Assembly (NCBI GenBank): GCA_003487005.1
Contig: DNFG01000032.1
Span: forward strand, 3,885 to 18,405
Direction: 5' to 3'
DNA: 14,521 bases
Source: Bryobacterales bacterium
Lineage (GTDB): Bacteria; Acidobacteriota; Terriglobia; Bryobacterales; Bryobacteraceae
Of this stretch, positions 14,521-14,521 are shown piece after piece. The translations under genes and the position numbers were made by a program. The notes under the pieces were generated by a model that worked only from the letters and a program-made list of their open reading frames with translations, was not told the DNA's origin and made no database searches. The stretch's first letter is position 1. Each line of letters opens with the position of its first letter.

Positions 14521-14521
14521 G

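Overview
The window is GC-rich DNA that looks chromosomal and most resembles an Acidobacteriota genome of the Solibacter/Bryobacter type. That placement is an inference. It rests on a very large Oar-like TonB-dependent receptor with an N-terminal carboxypeptidase-regulatory-like domain, a sulfatase, DUF2924- and DUF5666-like small genes and a DUF6448-like secreted protein. No rRNA, tRNA or CRISPR array was seen.

Layout. (1) Positions 1-3905, minus strand: a partial HTH regulator with a molybdate-binding-like ligand domain, running off the left edge, and the 1117-residue receptor upstream of it. (2) Positions 4076-4910, plus strand: a small overlapping gene set (short unknown ORF, DUF2924-like gene with a decayed C-terminus, unknown ORF) that looks like the remnant of an older mobile locus. 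(3) Positions 4976-11879: two nested 'recombinase in trio' (RIT) elements. The outer element carries ritA-ritB-ritC on the plus strand, with stop/start codons overlapping. Its ritC is split by a second, diverged RIT element (8121-11543) whose complete trio lies on the minus strand. The 3' end of the outer ritC reappears at 11544-11753. Removing 8127-11543 rejoins the two pieces in frame into a 336-residue recombinase. (4) Positions 11880-14521: a minus-strand DUF6448-like secreted protein, an AT-richer non-coding stretch, two plus-strand exported proteins with DUF5666-like folds, a strong hairpin terminator, and the C-terminal third or so of a minus-strand sulfatase.

The most striking structure is at the RIT ends. 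Each element has long, almost perfect terminal inverted repeats (53 bp with one mismatch; 35 bp perfect). In both, the left end starts with a 6-7 bp sequence T, the right inverted repeat ends with the reverse complement of T, and then comes a short perfect palindrome closed by a direct copy of T (outer T = ACAGGCC, inner T = CGCCAC). The layout reads T - body - T' - palindrome - T. Because two unrelated T sequences show it, it is probably the product of a defined recombination pathway and not chance. The gene trio has opposite orientation relative to the palindrome in the two elements, which would fit inversion of the body between T and T'. The inner element sits exactly after the Arg-His codons of the catalytic HxLRH box of the outer RitC, so it has inactivated one of the three recombinases of its host element.
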